A stretch of DNA of 64,000 bases. It comes from Chromobacterium sinusclupearum. Its GTDB lineage: Bacteria > Pseudomonadota > Gammaproteobacteria > Burkholderiales > Chromobacteriaceae. The translations under genes and the position numbers were made by a program. The notes beneath the pieces are model-generated. The model saw only the letters and a program-made list of their open reading frames with translations. It had not been told where the DNA came from and did no database searches. Of the stretch, positions 28,625-38,073 are shown piece after piece (positions within the stretch are counted from its first letter, which is position 1; each line of letters starts with the position of its first letter). Location: contig NZ_PPTF01000029.1 in assembly GCF_002902845.1 (NCBI RefSeq), positions 41,365-105,364 on the forward strand, given 5' to 3'.

Positions 28625-29851
28625 TTATAAGCCCAGTTCCTCTACCCAGGCGAGCGCGGATATATGGGCTTCGTTCAATTGCTCGGAAGAGAGGCCTAGT
28701 TGCTCGCACAATTGCGGCACGCCATCCAGTTGACCGTCTTCGCAGGCGCGAGCCAGGCGCAGGTAGTGGCTCATCGAGCCGCGGTCGTGCAGCAGGGCGT
28801 CGGATACCGGTACGGGCAGTTGCAGATGTTCGATGATCTTGTCCATCGGCATGTCGAACAACACATCCAGCAGGCTGAATAGGCCGACGATGAACAGATT
28901 GTCGTTGACGTCATGCCGCTCGCCCAGCGCGATGCCCAGCAGCTCCATGAAGCGGCCGCGGGTGACCGCGGTTTTTTGCAGCGCAGGCGGCGCGTTGTTG
29001 TCGTCGGAAGCGGTGACCAGCAGCAGCGTCAGCCAGCGGTACAGCTTTTGGTAGCCCAGCACGGTAACGGCTTGGGAAAACGAGCTGATGGCGGTATTGA
29101 GCCCTGCGGCGGCGGAATTGACATAGCGCAGCAGCTTGTAAGACAACGCCACGTCCCTTTTCAGGACCTGTTCGATATCGCGGACGTCGGCGTCCATGCG
29201 CAGCAGGTTCAGCAGTTCCAGCGTGTTGCTGAATGCCGGATGGATGACCTTGGCCGCCAGGGTCTCCGGCTTGGCGAAGTAATAGCCCTGGAAGCCGTCC
29301 ATGCCCAATTCCTTGCACAGATGAAATTGGGCGTGGGTTTCCACCCGCTCCGCGATGCGGATCAGCGGATAGCTGCGCAAGCGCGCCGCCTGCATCTGAA
29401 AGCGGGTGGCGTCCTGGTTTTGTATGTCCAGCTTGACGTAGTTGGCCAGTTCCAGGAAGGCCGCTGCCGGGGATTCGAAGCTGAAATCGTCCAGCGCGAT
29501 GCCGAAGCCCATCGAGCGCAGATGGCGCGCCCGCGATAACAGTTCGTTGCTGGGCGCGGTGCGCGGCGACAGGTCAAGAATGATGCGGCGCGGCGGCAGC
29601 AGCTCCAGAAACTCGCTGTTGAGCATCGCCTCACCGACATTGATGAAAGCCAGCTTGTTGCCGATCAGCCAGCTGGTTCCCATATTGTTCAGCGTATTGA
29701 CCAGCACGTCGGTGTCGGCTTGCAGCTCGCTATGCTTGCCGACGCCGACCGCATCGCTGCTGGGACGAAAAAGCAGCTCATAACCTATGAGCTGCTGATT
29801 GCGGTTCAGAACCGGCTGCCGTCCTATATAGGCGGTGTTTGAGGTCATCAT
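28625..29851 (-). CDS. EAL-HDOD domain signalling protein
   Basis: A 408-residue protein with an N-terminal EAL-like domain (residues 5-200) and a C-terminal HDOD domain (about 200-380). The EAL core is degraded: the signature is Y-E-L-L-F-R and the D-D-F motif is L-D-D-F-S. This is the YuxH/HDOD-type pattern, generally without phosphodiesterase activity, so I expect c-di-GMP binding or protein contacts rather than catalysis. It follows cheA by 12 bases, placing it at the end of the chemotaxis operon. The start is ATG 29851, with ATG 29848 next to it. Confidence 0.82.
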   Translation of the reverse strand: MMTSNTAYIGRQPVLNRNQQLIGYELLFRPSSDAVGVGKHSELQADTDVLVNTLNNMGTSWLIGNKLAFINVGEAMLNSEFLELLPPRRIILDLSPRTAPSNELLSRARHLRSMGFGIALDDFSFESPAAAFLELANYVKLDIQNQDATRFQMQAARLRSYPLIRIAERVETHAQFHLCKELGMDGFQGYYFAKPETLAAKVIHPAFSNTLELLNLLRMDADVRDIEQVLKRDVALSYKLLRYVNSAAAGLNTAISSFSQAVTVLGYQKLYRWLTLLLVTASDDNNAPPALQKTAVTRGRFMELLGIALGERHDVNDNLFIVGLFSLLDVLFDMPMDKIIEHLQLPVPVSDALLHDRGSMSHYLRLARACEDGQLDGVPQLCEQLGLSSEQLNEAHISALAWVEELGL

Positions 29852-29863
29852 TGCACCTTAGCG

Positions 29864-31741
29864 TTAGGTGGCAATCATATCCGTCGTTCGTACCCCTGCG
29901 TTGCTGCCTTCGCTGGAGGCCAGCAAGTCTTCCATATCCAGCACCAGCACCACGGAGCCATCGCCGGACAGCGTTGCGCCGGCCACGCCTTTGGGGCGGA
30001 TGTTCTGTAGCGGCTTGATCACTACGTCGTCGCGGCCGACGAAGGAGTCGATCGCCAGGATGAAGGATTTCTCGGCCGACTGCATCAGCACGCCAAAATA
30101 GGGTTTTTGCGTCGGCTCCCAGCCCAGCAGGCCGGCCAGCGTCTTCAGCGGCAGGATTTCGTCGCGCACCACGATGGTGGGGCGGCCCGAAACTTCCTGA
30201 ATGGCGCTGCCGTCGATGGTGATGATTTCCCGCACCATCGCCAGCGGCACGGCGAACGGTTGATTGCAGGCGCGCACCACCAGCACCGGCAGGATGGCGA
30301 GGGTCAGCGGCAGCGAGATGCTGATGCGAGTGCCTTCGCCGCCTACCGAATTGATGTCGATGCGGCCGTTCAGTTTTTGAATATTGGTGCGTACCACGTC
30401 CATGCCGACGCCGCGTCCGGACACACTGGAAATCTGGTCCTTGGTGGAGAAGCCAGGCAGGAAGATCAACTGCAGGCACTGCTTCTCATCCAGCGAGTTG
30501 GCGGTTTCGGTGTCGATCAGGCCTTTTTCGATGGCTTTGCGGCGCAAGGCATCGGGATTCATGCCCTTGCCGTCATCGGTGATCTCGATCAGGATGTGGT
30601 CGCCGACTTGTTCGGCGGTCAATTGCACCAGGGCTTGCGGCTTCTTGCCGGCGGCGATGCGTTCCTCCGGCGATTCAATGCCGTGATCGACAGCGTTGCG
30701 GACCAAGTGAACCAAGGGATCGTTCAGATCCTCGATCATGGTCTTGTCGAGCTCGGTTTCCTCGCCGGACAGCACCAGCTCCACTTCCTTGCCCAGTTGG
30801 CGGGCCAGGTCGCGCGCCAAGCGCGGATATTTCTGGAACAGGCGGCCGATCGGCTGCATGCGGGTTTTCATCACCGCGTTTTGCAAGTCGCCCACCAGCA
30901 GGTCCAGTTGACTGATCGCCTCGTCTAGCGAGCGCAGGGTATTGGTATCGCGATTGCCTTGCAGGATCTCGGTGCGCAGCGTGGTCAGCCGGTTCTTGGT
31001 CAGGCCGATTTCGCCGGACAGGTTGAGCACCATGTCCAAGCGCACCGTATCGATGCGGATGGTGTTTTCCTGCGGGCCGCTGGCAACGGGACCGCTGCTG
31101 GATGGTTTGGCCGGCGCCGGCTTGGCCGGGGCTGGCGGTGGCGGAGCCGGTATCGCCGCGGCCGGCTCTGCCTTGGGCGCCGGGGCGGGCGTCGGAGGGG
31201 CGGCATGCTGCGGCGCTGCGGCAGCCGGCGCGGCCGCGGGGGCCACCGCCTGATACAGCTGATTCCAGTCCGGCCCGCTGCCTGCGGGCGCCGCTGCAGG
31301 CTCGGGCGCTGGCGCGGCCGCTGCCGGCGGAGCCTCCGCCACCAGCGGTTCGCCGGCAAGCGCGGCGTCCAGTGCCGCCAAAGTGTGCGGGTCGGCGTCG
31401 CCCGGCATCAGGCCCTGTCCCAGGGTGCCGAACATGTCGCGAACAATGCCGGTGGCGTCCAGAATGACGTCCATCACCTCGGGGGTGATGTGCATCTCGC
31501 CATTGCGCAGCTTGTCGAACAGGTTTTCCGTGCGATGGCACAGATTGACCATGGGAATGACGTTGAGGAAACCGGCGCCGCCCTTGATGGTATGGAAACC
31601 GCGGAAGATGTCATTCAGCAGAGCCTTGTCTTCCGGGCGCTTTTCCAGTTCGACCAGTTTATTGTCCACATCGGACAGGAGGTCGGTGGACTCCATCAGG
31701 AAGTCCTGAAGCAACTCTTCCATGCCGCCAAATTCGCTCAT
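29864..31741 (-). CDS. cheA: Chemotaxis histidine kinase CheA
   Basis: A 625-residue cytoplasmic kinase. The Hpt domain has H50 (FHTIKGGAGF). An Ala/Pro-rich linker (about 130-215) stands where the CheY-binding P2 domain of E. coli CheA would be; no P2 fold is visible. P3 begins at NTIRIDTVRLDMVLNL. The P4 ATPase has the N, G1 and G2 boxes (HLVRNAVDHGIE, DDGKGM, GRGVGMD). A P5 CheW-like domain follows. It phosphorylates CheY and CheV. It lies between cheZ and the EAL-HDOD gene. Confidence 0.95.
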   Translation of the reverse strand: MSEFGGMEELLQDFLMESTDLLSDVDNKLVELEKRPEDKALLNDIFRGFHTIKGGAGFLNVIPMVNLCHRTENLFDKLRNGEMHITPEVMDVILDATGIVRDMFGTLGQGLMPGDADPHTLAALDAALAGEPLVAEAPPAAAAPAPEPAAAPAGSGPDWNQLYQAVAPAAAPAAAAPQHAAPPTPAPAPKAEPAAAIPAPPPPAPAKPAPAKPSSSGPVASGPQENTIRIDTVRLDMVLNLSGEIGLTKNRLTTLRTEILQGNRDTNTLRSLDEAISQLDLLVGDLQNAVMKTRMQPIGRLFQKYPRLARDLARQLGKEVELVLSGEETELDKTMIEDLNDPLVHLVRNAVDHGIESPEERIAAGKKPQALVQLTAEQVGDHILIEITDDGKGMNPDALRRKAIEKGLIDTETANSLDEKQCLQLIFLPGFSTKDQISSVSGRGVGMDVVRTNIQKLNGRIDINSVGGEGTRISISLPLTLAILPVLVVRACNQPFAVPLAMVREIITIDGSAIQEVSGRPTIVVRDEILPLKTLAGLLGWEPTQKPYFGVLMQSAEKSFILAIDSFVGRDDVVIKPLQNIRPKGVAGATLSGDGSVVLVLDMEDLLASSEGSNAGVRTTDMIAT

Positions 31742-31790
31742 TTTTCCACCCCACGCGTCATCGTGCGTTGTCTTGCTTGCGTATCTTCAG

Positions 31791-32546
31791 TTAGAAGCCC
31801 AGGCTTTCCAGCAGATCGTCGACCTGCTGCTGGCTGGTGACCACATCGGTTTTGCCTTCCGGATTGATGACCGGACCGTTGAGCAGGCTGGTGTTCAGCT
31901 CGCCCTTCTTCTCGTCCGGGGAGAATTCAATCAGGAAGTTGACCAGTTCGGTTTCCAGGATCTTGACCATGCCCATCATCTTTTTGATGACCTGGCCGGT
32001 CAAATCCTGAAAGTCCTGCGCCATCACAATTTCGAGCAACTGGGTATTGGTTGCCTGGGTTTGATTCGGCACATCCTTCAGATAGCGGTGCGTTTCCTCG
32101 GCCAGGGCCTTGAACTCTTCGACGCTGAGCAGATTGGCGTACAGTTTTTCCCAGCGCGCGCTGAGCGCCAATGCCTGGCTTTCCAGGTTGTCCTGGAAGG
32201 GCTTGGCGATGTCGGTGGCATTCAGCACCCGTTCCGCCGAGTTTTCCGTCAACGTGGCGATGTAAGCCAATCTGTCTTTGGCGTCCGGAATGGTTTCCGC
32301 CACTTTTTCCAGCGATTTGTCGTAGCCCAGATCGCGCAAGGCGTCGTGCATTTTGCGGGTCATCTGCCCAATGTGTTCGTACATTGTCGAAGGATTGGTT
32401 TCACTTGAGAATAGCTTGGGGCTGCTCTCTTGGTTGGCCGGTGCGGCGGCCGGCGCTTCTTCCTGCGCATGCTGCTGTTGTGCAACGCTGTCAAACAGGG
32501 CTTCGAGCTCTGGCGAGTCTCCATTCTCCAAAATATGGTCCGGCAC
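31791..32546 (-). CDS. cheZ: CheY-phosphate phosphatase CheZ
   Basis: A 251-residue protein with an A/Q/E-rich N-terminal part and the CheZ four-helix region. The active-site motif A-Q-D-F-Q-D-L-T-G-Q-V-I-K-K supplies the glutamine that attacks CheY-P. The C-terminal D-D-L-L-E-S-L-G-F is the CheY-tether motif. I chose GTG 32546 because GGAGG lies seven bases upstream; the TTG at 32552 is too close to it. It follows cheY and precedes cheA. Confidence 0.93.
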   Translation of the reverse strand: MPDHILENGDSPELEALFDSVAQQQHAQEEAPAAAPANQESSPKLFSSETNPSTMYEHIGQMTRKMHDALRDLGYDKSLEKVAETIPDAKDRLAYIATLTENSAERVLNATDIAKPFQDNLESQALALSARWEKLYANLLSVEEFKALAEETHRYLKDVPNQTQATNTQLLEIVMAQDFQDLTGQVIKKMMGMVKILETELVNFLIEFSPDEKKGELNTSLLNGPVINPEGKTDVVTSQQQVDDLLESLGF

Positions 32547-32590
32547 TTTCAATCCTCCTCAATGCAGATGCGGGCAGTCTTGTGCAATGC

Positions 32591-32986
32591 TCAGGCTGGC
32601 TTGTTCATGTTCTGGAAGATCTTGTTCATTTTTTCTTCCATGGTCGCAGCGGTGAAGGGTTTCACAATGTAGCCGCTGGCGCCGGCCATTGCTGCCTCGA
32701 TGATGTTTTCCCGTTTAGCCTCGGCGGTGATCATCATGAATGGGAGGTGCTTCAGCTGGGGATCCGCCCTGACTGCCTTGAGCAGCTCAATGCCCGTCAT
32801 ATTGGGCATGTTCCAGTCGGAGACGACGAAGTCGAAGCTCTGGGTTTTCAGCTTGTGCAACGCCACCTGGCCGTCTTCAGCCTCGTCGACGTTGGTGAAA
32901 CCCAACTCTTTCAGCAGGTTGCGAACGATCCTTCGCATGGTGGAGAAGTCGTCCACGACCAGAAATCGCATATTCTTGTCTGACAT
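32591..32986 (-). CDS. cheY: Chemotaxis response regulator CheY
   Basis: A 131-residue receiver domain with phospho-acceptor D57 (VSDWNMP), T87 (MITAEA) and K109 (IVKPF). An acidic pair (D12-D13) sits at the Mg2+ site. It is a stand-alone single-domain CheY that binds FliM to alter flagellar rotation. It is the third gene of the operon, between the second cheV and cheZ. Confidence 0.95.
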   Translation of the reverse strand: MSDKNMRFLVVDDFSTMRRIVRNLLKELGFTNVDEAEDGQVALHKLKTQSFDFVVSDWNMPNMTGIELLKAVRADPQLKHLPFMMITAEAKRENIIEAAMAGASGYIVKPFTAATMEEKMNKIFQNMNKPA

Positions 32987-33037
32987 CGAGGTATATCCTG
33001 AATTATCTATGTTCCATCAAGGCGCACATTGTAGCGA

Positions 33038-33976
33038 CTACCTTTGCAGGAATGGAATCAAAGTTTCTGCCAGCACGCCCGGGTCAAACTTGGCAACGTA
33101 AGAATCCACGCCGACGCTGGAGCCCATCGCCCGGTTGGCGTTGGACGACAGCGAGGAGTGCATGATCACCGGAATGCCTTTGAAACGCTGGTCGGATTTG
33201 ATCAGCTTGGTCAACACGTAGCCGTCCATTTCCGGCATTTCGGCATCGACCAGAATGATTTTCAGATAATCGTGCAGGCATTCGCCTTCGGCCCAGTTGC
33301 GGCCTGCCAGCACCTGCAGCCGGTCCCAGGCTTCCCGACCGTTGGTGGCCTGCTGGAATTTGATTCCCATTTTCTCCAGCACGCCGGTGATCTCCTTGCG
33401 GGCCACCACCGAGTCGTCGACGAAGAAAATGTATTGATCGACTTCCAGCTGCGCGGAGGGGACATCCGGCAAGCGGGGTTCGCCCACGACGCTGGCCAGA
33501 ATCTGCTCGACGTCAAGAATCGAGACCAGCTTGCCGTTTTCCAGCTCGGTGACCGCTGTGATCAGGTTTTGATTGGTGCCCGCGGCCGCCATGATGTTTT
33601 CCGGCGCGCGCACCTTGTCCCAGTCGACGCGGATGATGCGGTCGACCGAGTCCACCAGGAAGGCCTGAGTACTCTTGTTGAACTCGGTGACGATCATGGT
33701 GTCGAACTTGCTCTCGGTGTTGTGGCCAATGAATTTGGCCAGTGATATCACCGGAATGATGTTGCCGCGCAAGGACAGCACGCCTTCGACGCCAAACGGC
33801 ATATTGGGCGTCTTGGTGATGGCAGGCGTCTGCGAGACTTCGCGCACCTTGAACACGTTGATGCCGAATGTTTCCCGCGTTCCCAAAGAGAACAGCAAGA
33901 TCTCCATCTTGTTGGAGCCGGCCAGTTTGGTCCTGGCGTCCACACTGGCAAGCAAGGAGGCGTCGGTGCTAGGCAT
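33038..33976 (-). CDS. cheV: Chemotaxis coupling protein CheV (second copy)
   Basis: A 312-residue protein with an N-terminal CheW domain (about 25-165) and a C-terminal receiver with phospho-acceptor D in I-I-L-V-D-A-E-M-P-E-M-D-G-Y. CheV couples receptors to CheA and dampens the signal when phosphorylated. It shares closely similar domain order and motifs with the gene just upstream, so the pair is a tandem duplication that has diverged. It starts with ATG 33976. Confidence 0.93.
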   Translation of the reverse strand: MPSTDASLLASVDARTKLAGSNKMEILLFSLGTRETFGINVFKVREVSQTPAITKTPNMPFGVEGVLSLRGNIIPVISLAKFIGHNTESKFDTMIVTEFNKSTQAFLVDSVDRIIRVDWDKVRAPENIMAAAGTNQNLITAVTELENGKLVSILDVEQILASVVGEPRLPDVPSAQLEVDQYIFFVDDSVVARKEITGVLEKMGIKFQQATNGREAWDRLQVLAGRNWAEGECLHDYLKIILVDAEMPEMDGYVLTKLIKSDQRFKGIPVIMHSSLSSNANRAMGSSVGVDSYVAKFDPGVLAETLIPFLQR

Positions 33977-34019
33977 GTCTTAATCCCTATCCCTTGAAAA
34001 TCTTGAAGAAGACCGCGGT

Positions 34020-34973
34020 CTAGTCCATCGGTTCCAGTTTGAGCATCTGGCGCAACTTGCTCGCCAGTTTTTGCGGCTCGAACTTGGATACGTAGGAATC
34101 GACACCGACGGATTCGCCGAGCTTCTGGTTCGATGAACCGGACAGCGACGAGTGCATCAGCACCGGAATGCCAGCAAAGCGCGGGTCGCTTTTGATCATC
34201 TTCGTCAGCATATAGCCGTCCATCTCCGGCATTTCCACATCGGTGAGGACGAGATGCAGCTCATCGGACAGCTTGCGGCCGGCCGCTTCGGCCTGTTGGG
34301 CCATTTTCTGCAGATCTTCCCAGCCGCGCATGCCGTTGATGGCGTAGGTATAGCGGATATTCATCGCTTCCAGCGTGCGTTCGATCTGCTTGCGCGCCAC
34401 CGCGCTGTCGTCGGCGAAGAAGATGCGGCGGTCTTCCTTGACCGGCTCGATATTGATGAAGCTGTGGCCGTCATCGATCACGCTGGTTTCAGCCAGAACT
34501 TTTTCCACATCCATCATCATCACCAACGCGCCGTTTTCCAGCTCCGTGACAGCGGTCACCAAGCCGGCCATGCGGTTGGTGATCATGTCGGGCGGCACGC
34601 GCATGGCGGACCAGTCCAAGCGCAGAATGGTGTCGACAGCCTCGACCAGGAAGCCCTGAGTGTGGCCGTTGTACTCGGTCACGATCATGATCTCGGGGCG
34701 GTTGCTGGTGACGATGCCTGCGTACTTGGCCAGATCGATCACCGGAACCAGCGAGCCGCGCAGGCTGACCATGCCTTCCACCGAGGACGGCATTTCCGGC
34801 GCGGAGGTGATTTCCGGGGTGCGCATCACTTCGCGCACCTTGAATACATTAATACCGAACACTTCCTTGCGTCCGGTACGCTGATCATGCCCCAAGGAGA
34901 AAAGCAGGATTTCCAGCTTGTTGGTGCCTGCCAGTTTGGTTCTGGCGTCGATTTTTTTGAGAAGCTCTGACAC
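34020..34973 (-). CDS. cheV: Chemotaxis coupling protein CheV (first copy)
   Basis: A 317-residue CheW-plus-receiver protein, the first gene of the operon. The phospho-acceptor lies in L-V-L-T-D-V-E-M-P-E-M-D-G-Y. A short insertion (HDQRTGRKE) after residue 28 sets it apart from the second copy. The start is GTG 34973, preceded by GGAGG with five bases of spacing. A leader of about 120 nt separates it from the promoter shared with the divergent kinase. Confidence 0.93.
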   Translation of the reverse strand: MSELLKKIDARTKLAGTNKLEILLFSLGHDQRTGRKEVFGINVFKVREVMRTPEITSAPEMPSSVEGMVSLRGSLVPVIDLAKYAGIVTSNRPEIMIVTEYNGHTQGFLVEAVDTILRLDWSAMRVPPDMITNRMAGLVTAVTELENGALVMMMDVEKVLAETSVIDDGHSFINIEPVKEDRRIFFADDSAVARKQIERTLEAMNIRYTYAINGMRGWEDLQKMAQQAEAAGRKLSDELHLVLTDVEMPEMDGYMLTKMIKSDPRFAGIPVLMHSSLSGSSNQKLGESVGVDSYVSKFEPQKLASKLRQMLKLEPMD

Positions 34974-35077
34974 AGAAACCTCCGCAGCATCTTTTGGAAT
35001 GGCGCACTACTTCCCTTTATACGCCCAGATATGAGTTTTTCCCGGTTTTTTTTGCTTGCGGCCGCTTCTGCCGCGAG

Positions 35078-35106
35078 TTGGCTCACCGTAGACTGGCCAT
35101 TATCAT
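35078..35106 (+). promoter_or_regulatory. Promoter of the FleS-like kinase, overlapping the cheV promoter
   Basis: TTGGCT (35078-35083) and TATCAT (35101-35106) lie 17 bases apart. The -10 box shares four bases with the -10 box of the minus-strand promoter. Confidence 0.45.
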
Positions 35107-35128
35107 ACCGTTTAAGTGTTTTTTACAA
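35099..35128 (-). promoter_or_regulatory. Promoter of the chemotaxis operon
   Basis: Read on the minus strand, TTGTAA (35128-35123) and GATAAT (35104-35099) lie 18 bases apart. Transcription would run left into the cheV-cheV-cheY-cheZ-cheA operon. No FliA-type consensus was seen. Confidence 0.45.
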
Positions 35129-35142
35129 ATGACAGTGAGGCG

Positions 35143-36306
35143 ATGCCTACCATGGTTTCAAGCTTGAAGGATCAACAGCAGTTGGAGGCGGCATTTGAGC
35201 AGTTCAACGCCGTGTCGGGTCAACTCATTGATGCATATAAACAACTTGAGGCCCAGGTCAATGTTTTGAATGCCCAACTGGACGAGGCCAACAACCAGTT
35301 GCGAAAACAACGAGACGAGAATGCCGCGCTGGCGGAACGCTTGGGTTTGCTGTTGAAAGTCTTGCCGGCGGGGGTGGTGGAGTTGTCTCCTGCTGGCGAG
35401 GTGATCGCTCAGAATCTGGCGGCTGAGTCCTTGCTAAGCGGTTGTTATATCGGCGAATGCTGGGATACGGTGTTCGAAAAACTGCAGCGCAGCGAATTGG
35501 ATGATACCTACGCCCTGTCGTCGGATGGCCAGGGCAGCCGTCTGACCTTGCAATATCAGGATTTACCGGCATCGGGTGGCCGAATTGTGCTTATTCACGA
35601 TGTCTCGCGCCTGCATCAGCTGACCAGCGAACTGGCGCGGCAGCAAAAGTTGGCGTCGATGGGCAGCATGGCGGCTTCTCTGGCCCATCAGCTGCGCACT
35701 CCCTTGGCCAGCGCCATGCTGTATACCGCGAACCTGAAGCAGGATTTGCCGAGACCGGAGGATAGGGCGCGTTTCGTGGACAAGAGCCTGGCCAGAATGC
35801 GGGCTCTGGAAGGTTTGATACAGAATATGCTGAGCTTTGTAAGGGGACAGGTTTCGTCGCTGGAGCCGTTGGATGTCGCGGCATTGCTGGATGACGTTTG
35901 CGCAATCATGCTGCCGCAGTGTCATGACAAAAGTGTGCATTTCGATTGCCATCCGCCTGCGGTTTCTGCCATAACTGTCTTGGTGGATCGCAAGGCCTTG
36001 CAGGGCGCATTGATCAACTTGCTGGAAAACGCCTTGCAATACACGCCGGCGGGCGGGCAGGTGGGGCTGCGGGTAGAGGCCGGGGCGTCGGAAGTGGTTT
36101 TCCGGGTGGAGGACAGCGGGCCCGGTGTCGATCCCGCCGTGCAGGACAGGATTTTCGAGCCTTTTTTCACGTCGCGCCCTGGCGGTACCGGCCTTGGCTT
36201 GGCTATCGTGAAGAAAGTGGCGGAAGAGCTGGGCGGCGATGTCAGGTGTTGCAACAAGGAGGCGCATGGCGCCTGCTTTGAATTGAAATTACCGCGGGCC
36301 GGATAA
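35143..36306 (+). CDS. Cytoplasmic PAS histidine kinase, FleS-like
   Basis: A 387-residue soluble sensor kinase. An N-terminal coiled coil (residues 10-70) is followed by a PAS-like domain (about 72-155), a HisKA domain with H182 (SLAHQLRTPL) and a HATPase with N (LLENALQY), D-S-G-P-G and F-T-x-R-P-G-G-T-G-L-G-L boxes. This arrangement resembles FleS, the kinase that controls flagellar genes with FleR. No FleR gene lies in the window. ATG 35143 is used; ATG 35152 is also possible. Its promoter overlaps that of the chemotaxis operon. Confidence 0.8.
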   Translation: MPTMVSSLKDQQQLEAAFEQFNAVSGQLIDAYKQLEAQVNVLNAQLDEANNQLRKQRDENAALAERLGLLLKVLPAGVVELSPAGEVIAQNLAAESLLSGCYIGECWDTVFEKLQRSELDDTYALSSDGQGSRLTLQYQDLPASGGRIVLIHDVSRLHQLTSELARQQKLASMGSMAASLAHQLRTPLASAMLYTANLKQDLPRPEDRARFVDKSLARMRALEGLIQNMLSFVRGQVSSLEPLDVAALLDDVCAIMLPQCHDKSVHFDCHPPAVSAITVLVDRKALQGALINLLENALQYTPAGGQVGLRVEAGASEVVFRVEDSGPGVDPAVQDRIFEPFFTSRPGGTGLGLAIVKKVAEELGGDVRCCNKEAHGACFELKLPRAG

Positions 36307-36355
36307 ACGGTTTAAGTTTGTCAGCGAATCAATCAGGGATAGAACAGGGGCAGCG

Positions 36356-36670
36356 ATGAGACCGATTGTTAGAGTCGAGGGGAATGTCGGCACGATGATG
36401 CTGATTGGTCAGTTTGACTTCAATCTGCACAAGGATTTCCGCCAGGCCAGCCAGGAGCTGCTGGATAACGCCGCGGTGCAGGAAATACGTGTCGACTTTG
36501 ACCAGGTGCCGTTTCTGGACAGTTCTGCGTTGGGCATGCTGTTGTTGCTCAAGGAGCGCGCCGCATCGCAGAAGAAGACCATGGTGCTGGTGAACTGCCA
36601 CGAGGCGGTGCTGCAGGTATTCGAGATCGCCTGTTTCAACAAGATGTTTACGATTCGCCCGGCCGGTTGA
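36356..36670 (+). CDS. STAS-domain (anti-sigma antagonist-like) protein
   Basis: A 104-residue protein with a single STAS domain. The conserved phosphorylatable serine region is F-L-D-S-S-A-L-G-M-L-L-L-L-K-E (near residues 57-70). STAS proteins bind partner anti-sigma factors or regulate motility and adhesion. AGGGG precedes the ATG. It follows the kinase by 49 bases, so the two may be co-transcribed. The partner is unknown. Confidence 0.82.
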   Translation: MRPIVRVEGNVGTMMLIGQFDFNLHKDFRQASQELLDNAAVQEIRVDFDQVPFLDSSALGMLLLLKERAASQKKTMVLVNCHEAVLQVFEIACFNKMFTIRPAG

Positions 36671-36760
36671 GGGTGGCTCCGCCCTGGGTGGCTTTGACCG
36701 GGGCGGTCCCGCGCCTGACTGGGTGCCGCCAGCCCTTTGGAGGAGGCGGGTGGGAGACGC

Positions 36761-37084
36761 TTAGCGTTCCAGATATTGCAGCTTATCCTTCACCTCCGCC
36801 CAGTCTGCATGATCCGGCAGCGGGTCGATGCGGTTGACGATGCTGGGCCAGTTCTTGGCCAGTTCCGCATTCAGCTGGATGAAGGCCATTTGGTCCTTGG
36901 GTAAATCGTCCTCCGCATAGATCGCGCCGACCGGGCATTCCGCCACGCACAGCGAGCAGTCTATGCACTCGTCCGGGTCTATCGCCAGGAAGTTTGGGCC
37001 CTCGCGGAAGCAGTCAACCGGGCAGACTTCCACGCAGTCGGTGTATTTGCATTTGATACAGGCTTCGGTTACAACGTAGGCCAT
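36761..37084 (-). CDS. fdxA: Seven-iron ferredoxin FdxA
   Basis: A 107-residue ferredoxin with CxxxxxxxC spacing and a second C-x-x-C-x-x-x-C motif ([14 protein letters not shown]), compatible with one [3Fe-4S] and one [4Fe-4S] cluster. The length and the charged C-terminal helix match the FdxA family. It acts in electron transfer; the partner is unknown. It lies alone between two plus-strand genes. Confidence 0.92.
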   Translation of the reverse strand: MAYVVTEACIKCKYTDCVEVCPVDCFREGPNFLAIDPDECIDCSLCVAECPVGAIYAEDDLPKDQMAFIQLNAELAKNWPSIVNRIDPLPDHADWAEVKDKLQYLER

Positions 37085-37176
37085 TCTTGTATCCTTCTTA
37101 AGGCTGGCTCGTGATTTAGGGATAATCGTATTTTAGCGAGAAATTTCCCGCCAAGCGCTCCTGCCGTCCGTTTCAG

Positions 37177-38073
37177 ATGTCCATAGCCACTTACCGGGGC
37201 CGTTTCGCGCCCAGTCCAACCGGCCTGCTGCATGCAGGCTCGCTCAGCACCGCCGTCGGCAGTTACCTGGAGGCGCGCCGGCGCGGCGGCCAGTGGCTGC
37301 TGCGCATGGAGGACTTGGATCCGCCGCGCGAGGTGCCCGGCGCCGCCGCGGATATTTTGCGCACGCTGGAGGCTTTTGGCTTCGAGTGGGATGGCGAGGT
37401 GGTCTATCAGAGCCGGCGCCATGATCTATACAGAGATGCCTTGCGGCAATTGATCGCCTCCGGCCATGCCTATGCTTGCTGTTGCACGCGCAAGGAGATC
37501 GCAGCCGCGGCGCAGCGCGGGCTGGATGGCTATATCTACCCCGGCACCTGCCGCAATGGCTGTCCGGATGGCCGCGCAGGCCGCGCCTGGCGGCTGCGGG
37601 TGACGCCGGGCGAGAGCGTTGTCTGCGATAGGCTGCAGGGCGAGTACCGGCAGAATCTGGCGCGCGACATCGGCGACTTCGTGCTGCTGCGCGCCGACGG
37701 CTTTTGGGCCTATCAACTGGCGGTGGTGGTGGACGATGCCGAGCAGGGCATCAATGATATCGTCCGCGGCGCCGATCTCTTGGTGTCCACGCCGCGTCAA
37801 CTGGCGGTATACGTCGCGCTGGGCTTGCCCGCGCCCACCTACTGCCACTTGCCGGTATTGACCAACGCGGCCGGCGAGAAATTGTCCAAACAGACGCTGG
37901 CGCCGGCGATTTCCAGCGTCGATGCCGCGCAGCAGCTGCGTGCCGCATTGACGCTGCTGGGGCATGCGCCGCCGGCCGAGTGCGGCGATCTGGCGGAGCT
38001 GTGGCGCTGGGCCTTGGCCAGTTGGTCGCTGGCTAGCGTGCCGCGCGGCCCCTTGCGCTTGCGTGCCGGATGA
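37177..38073 (+). CDS. gluQ: Glutamyl-Q tRNA(Asp) synthetase
   Basis: A 298-residue truncated synthetase with the HIGH-type motif H-A-G-S (near residue 19) and K-L-S-K-Q. It lacks the anticodon-binding half of GltX. It attaches glutamate to queuosine at position 34 of tRNA-Asp. Zinc-binding cysteines are in CCCTRKE. It stands alone, divergent from fdxA. The end near 38073 matches the family length. Confidence 0.93.
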   Translation: MSIATYRGRFAPSPTGLLHAGSLSTAVGSYLEARRRGGQWLLRMEDLDPPREVPGAAADILRTLEAFGFEWDGEVVYQSRRHDLYRDALRQLIASGHAYACCCTRKEIAAAAQRGLDGYIYPGTCRNGCPDGRAGRAWRLRVTPGESVVCDRLQGEYRQNLARDIGDFVLLRADGFWAYQLAVVVDDAEQGINDIVRGADLLVSTPRQLAVYVALGLPAPTYCHLPVLTNAAGEKLSKQTLAPAISSVDAAQQLRAALTLLGHAPPAECGDLAELWRWALASWSLASVPRGPLRLRAG

